From: Neolewinella marina
Lineage (GTDB): Bacteria; Bacteroidota; Bacteroidia; Chitinophagales; Saprospiraceae
Assembly (NCBI RefSeq): GCF_002631205.1
Contig: NZ_PDLO01000009.1
Coordinates: 62,001-126,000 of the forward strand
Reading direction: 5' to 3'
DNA: 64,000 nt
A model generated the notes under the pieces. It saw only the letters and a program-made list of their open reading frames with translations, did not search any database and was not told the DNA's origin. Both the position numbers and the translations under genes were made by a program. Positions 61,528-64,000 of this stretch are shown here, in pieces (within the stretch, counting starts at the first letter, position 1; the number at the start of each line of letters is the position of its first letter).

Positions 61528-63123
61528 ATGACCATGAACGCTATCAAACTAGCCATCCTGCTGCTCCTGGGCGGCGTGGGGTACTCCTGTTCGGAATTCC
61601 TCGAAGAGCAGCCCCGCAGCTCGGCCAGCCTGAACCAGTTCTTCACCGAGCCCGCCCACGCCGAGAACGCCGTCAACGCCCTCTACCGCGACGGTGCCCC
61701 CGCCCTGTGGATGAACGGTGGGGTGTACAGCGGCCGCAGCATCATGTACGGCCCCTACCTGTCGGGCTTCTTCGAGAACAACTACAAAGGGCAGTACGCC
61801 TACATCGGCTTCGCCCAGCAGTTGCAGCTCAACGCCATCAACTCCAACTCCATCCTGAACGACTACTGGTCGCAGATGTACCGCGAGATCAGCCGCGCCA
61901 ACAACGCCATCAAGTACATCCCCACCACCCCCGGCCTGAATGACGCCCAGGTGGACCGCCTCCTCGGCGAGGCCCGCTTCTTCCGCGCCTGGGCCTACTT
62001 CATGCTGGTGCGCCACTTCGGCGACGTGCCCCTGATCACGGAGCCCTACGAATCGACCAACGATATCTACCGGGCGCGGTCCTCCTCCGCGGAGGTCTAC
62101 GCCCTGATCGTCCAGGACCTGGAGTTCGCCGTGAATTCCGCTGGCCTGGCCAACACCAACATGGTCAGCAACGGCTACCGCGTGTCCCGCCCCGCCGCCG
62201 CCGCCCTGCTGGCCGACGTGCAGCTGACCCGCAGCGGCTTCCCCCTGCAGAACGACAACTACGCCGCCGCCGCCGACGCCGCCCGACTGGTGATCAACAG
62301 CGGAGCCCACGCCCTGGCCCAGAACGGACGCGATGCCGGCGGTGAAGTGGTGCCCGAGAACAGCGCCTACAACAAGATCCGCCGCCAGGAGGTGATCGCC
62401 ACCGAGTTCGTCTACCCCATCGAGTTCGCCATTGGCATCGCCGGCTCCGGCTACCCCGCCTACACCTACCCGGTGACCCTGACGAGCCAGACCAACTACG
62501 GCATCACCAACCAGGCCTACGAACCGCGGGACCAGTTCCTGGCCATGTACGACGAGGACGAAGACCTGCGCATCCAGAACAAGCAGCTCTGGCACAACAC
62601 CTACACGGACGAGGACGGCAACACCACCTCCTTCCGCTTCCAGCCCTACCTGTGGCACGACGACCAGGCGCTGTTCGGCACCACCAACCCCGCCAACTCC
62701 GAGCTGGAGGTCGCCGCCTACACCTACGCCGAAGTACTGCTGATCGCCGCCGAGGCCATCGCCCGCTCGGAGGGGGTCACCGCCGAGGCCGTCGACTACC
62801 TCACCCAGGTGCGCAGCCGCGCCTACTACCGGCAGTCCCCCGACGAGATCAGTGGCGCGCTGTCGGGATTGTCCGTCCAGGAGTTCGTCGAGGAAGTCTG
62901 GGCCGAACGCAACCGCGAACTGGCCCTGAACTTCAAAATCTGGTTCGACATGATCCGCACCCGCAAGTACCCCGAAGCCACCGACGGTGCCATCAATTTC
63001 GTCGACCTCATCGGCCACAAGAGCAGCTGGGGCCCCGTCTTCGAGGAGAAACACCTGCTGCTGCCCCTGCCCGACCAGGAGCTGCAGCGGAATGCTGAGC
63101 TGAACCAGAACGTGGGGTATTAA
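61528..63123 (+). CDS. SusD-like lipoprotein (SusD3)
   Basis: 531 residues from ATG 61528, immediately after the susC3 stop; ATG 61534 is an alternative start. Lipoprotein signal LAILLLLGGVGYSC (cysteine at about 21) followed by SEFLEEQP. SusD/RagB features include GEARFFRAWAYFMLVRHFGDVPLITEP and the C-terminal NRELALNFKIWFDMIRTRKYPE and LLLPLPDQEL. It is of normal length. It works as the lid of SusC3. The transcript ends at the strong terminator 30 bp downstream. Confidence 0.93.
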   Translation: MTMNAIKLAILLLLGGVGYSCSEFLEEQPRSSASLNQFFTEPAHAENAVNALYRDGAPALWMNGGVYSGRSIMYGPYLSGFFENNYKGQYAYIGFAQQLQLNAINSNSILNDYWSQMYREISRANNAIKYIPTTPGLNDAQVDRLLGEARFFRAWAYFMLVRHFGDVPLITEPYESTNDIYRARSSSAEVYALIVQDLEFAVNSAGLANTNMVSNGYRVSRPAAAALLADVQLTRSGFPLQNDNYAAAADAARLVINSGAHALAQNGRDAGGEVVPENSAYNKIRRQEVIATEFVYPIEFAIGIAGSGYPAYTYPVTLTSQTNYGITNQAYEPRDQFLAMYDEDEDLRIQNKQLWHNTYTDEDGNTTSFRFQPYLWHDDQALFGTTNPANSELEVAAYTYAEVLLIAAEAIARSEGVTAEAVDYLTQVRSRAYYRQSPDEISGALSGLSVQEFVEEVWAERNRELALNFKIWFDMIRTRKYPEATDGAINFVDLIGHKSSWGPVFEEKHLLLPLPDQELQRNAELNQNVGY

Positions 63124-63152
63124 GCGCTAAACACCACCGCACACCGCCCGGA

Positions 63153-63189
63153 GGGGGCACCGGCCTGGGGTCGGTGCCCCCTTTTTTTC
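63153..63189 (+). terminator. Terminator after susD3
   Basis: Arms GGGGGCACCG and CGGTGCCCCC pair perfectly and are followed by seven T. This is a strong intrinsic terminator. The remaining gap to 63479 shows no convincing gene. Confidence 0.92.
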
Positions 63190-63479
63190 TTCCGTTTGGC
63201 GGCTGGCGCGGGTACCGGGGTCGGACGTGAAGCCTGCCCAATCGCATTGTAGGGATTGGCGCAGCTGGCCCCTGCCGGGTATTTCTGCAGCTGGGGGGGC
63301 GCTACGTCATTTGGGGTATCCACTTCCGGAGGGGGATAATTCGCTGTTTCTCGTCAACTTCAACGCCGAGCCGGTGGCTTCCTCTTGCGGGCGTAAGAGG
63401 CAGGCGGTACCCTGTTTCACATATTCCGCTTTGAACCGCGAGTAGAACGGGCACACTTTGTAAACCGGAACCCGCTAGT

Positions 63480-64000
63480 TTACTGCTCTGGAGTTGGAAG
63501 ATTCTGCTTGAAAAACTCCCAGTAGCTGTTGCCCAGGGCTGCAAACATCTCTTTAGGCGAATGCCCCGCTCCTTCCAGGATGGTGGTGGAGTGCTCAATG
63601 TCCAGTTGGTCGAGGTGATCAGAGAATTTCAGCACATTAGTTAGACTGGGATCAGCACCGCCGAGGATCATCCTGATTTCCAGGTTACCACGAATGTTGG
63701 GGGCATTATCAATGGCAATTTGCCAGGGGCTTAACTGACGGAAAAACGCTGTATCCCCACCGTATACGCGGTCCAACGTTTGCTGTGCTTTTGCCTTTCC
63801 GGCTACCGGGGCTTCCTCGGGGTCCAGCATCTCCTGCATAGGCCCCGGATTGATCAGTGAAATGGCGGTAAACAGCTCAGGGTATTTCAGTCCCAGTCTG
63901 GCCGCGCCGTAGCCTCCCATGCTGCCACCCTCCAGCATCCGGCCCCGCGCCTGGCCAATGGTTCTGAAGGACGTATCAATATGCGGAATGAGTTCGTGGA
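63480..64000 (-). CDS. Partial alpha/beta-hydrolase esterase (esterase D-like)
   Basis: The C-terminal part of a gene that runs off the right edge. The visible frame contains HELIPHIDTSFRTIGQARG, then the nucleophile elbow MLEGGSMGGYGAARLGLKYPELF with Ser in G-x-S-x-G, and later EGAGHSPKEMFAALGNSYWEFF with the catalytic His. ILGGADPSL could hold the acid. This is the putative esterase (esterase D / feruloyl esterase-like) family. Such enzymes deacylate sugars or small esters; the substrate is unknown. It converges with susD3, so it is not in that operon. Confidence 0.85.
   Translation of the reverse strand, partial: HELIPHIDTSFRTIGQARGRMLEGGSMGGYGAARLGLKYPELFTAISLINPGPMQEMLDPEEAPVAGKAKAQQTLDRVYGGDTAFFRQLSPWQIAIDNAPNIRGNLEIRMILGGADPSLTNVLKFSDHLDQLDIEHSTTILEGAGHSPKEMFAALGNSYWEFFKQNLPTPEQ

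Noticed and set aside
63190-63479. Possible gene remnant between susD3 and the esterase
   Set aside because: Short frames exist on both strands, but none gives a recognisable motif or a start in a good position.

Overview
The window reads as chromosome of a marine, high-GC member of the Bacteroidota, most like Saprospiria / Lewinella-type bacteria. This placement is inferred from gene content, not from a marker tree. The supporting signs are three SusC/SusD pairs, a type IX secretion (T9SS) C-terminal sorting domain, promoter boxes of the Bacteroidota type (TTTG - about 19 nt - TAnnTTTG), few Shine-Dalgarno sequences, and GC-rich codon use. No rRNA, tRNA or CRISPR array was seen.

Layout. 0-11.2 kb is mostly housekeeping: partial DUF2490 protein, TfoX-like protein, secreted nuclease-like protein, a berberine-bridge-type FAD oxidase beside an unusual AraC regulator, tatA, lysS, an aldo/keto reductase + GMC oxidoreductase pair, lgt, a HAD hydrolase and purQ. 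11.4-39.9 kb is a large alginate-utilisation locus. Left arm: kdgK (minus strand), then on the plus strand SusC1/SusD1, two SDR oxidoreductases, a PKD surface lipoprotein, SusC2/SusD2 and a secreted two-domain PL7 alginate lyase. Right arm (minus strand, transcribed from 39.9 down to 29.8 kb): a FadR-type GntR regulator, an N-terminally truncated PL7, PL6 and PL17 alginate lyases, KdgF, an ExuT-like MFS transporter, a possible 40-residue protein, a divergent Nramp-like transporter and a bicupin lipoprotein. 40-53.7 kb carries a second lgt, a thioredoxin-TPR protein, yidD, a sortilin/VPS10-like protein, an MFS transporter, an AI-2E-type permease, a myo-inositol oxygenase with a sodium symporter, and a CPA1 antiporter. 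53.7-56.6 kb is two arrays of 104-bp repeats around a class II Fic gene. 56.7-64 kb holds an M20 peptidase, a third SusC/SusD pair with no enzyme beside it, and a partial esterase.

How the alginate locus works (inference from known families). The T9SS-secreted PL7 cuts polymer outside the cell. SusC/SusD pairs and the PKD lipoprotein bind and import oligomers. PL6 and PL17 finish depolymerisation in the periplasm. KdgF and the MFS transporter handle the unsaturated monouronate. An SDR reduces DEH to 2-keto-3-deoxygluconate and KdgK phosphorylates it. A KDPG aldolase is not in the window.

The regulator's likely operator is visible: TTGGTnnACCAA occurs seven times in three clusters with exactly 15 bp between neighbouring copies. 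One cluster follows the -7 box of the susC1 promoter, one covers the -33 box of the regulator's own promoter, and one lies between kdgK and susC1.

The window is also rich in undescribed repeats: three REPIN-like elements built from a 23-bp palindrome, a 191-bp MITE with TTA target duplication, a second MITE-like long hairpin, 108-bp and 104-bp tandem repeats, and paired 46-nt hairpins. Several touch gene ends, including a stop codon supplied by a repeat.
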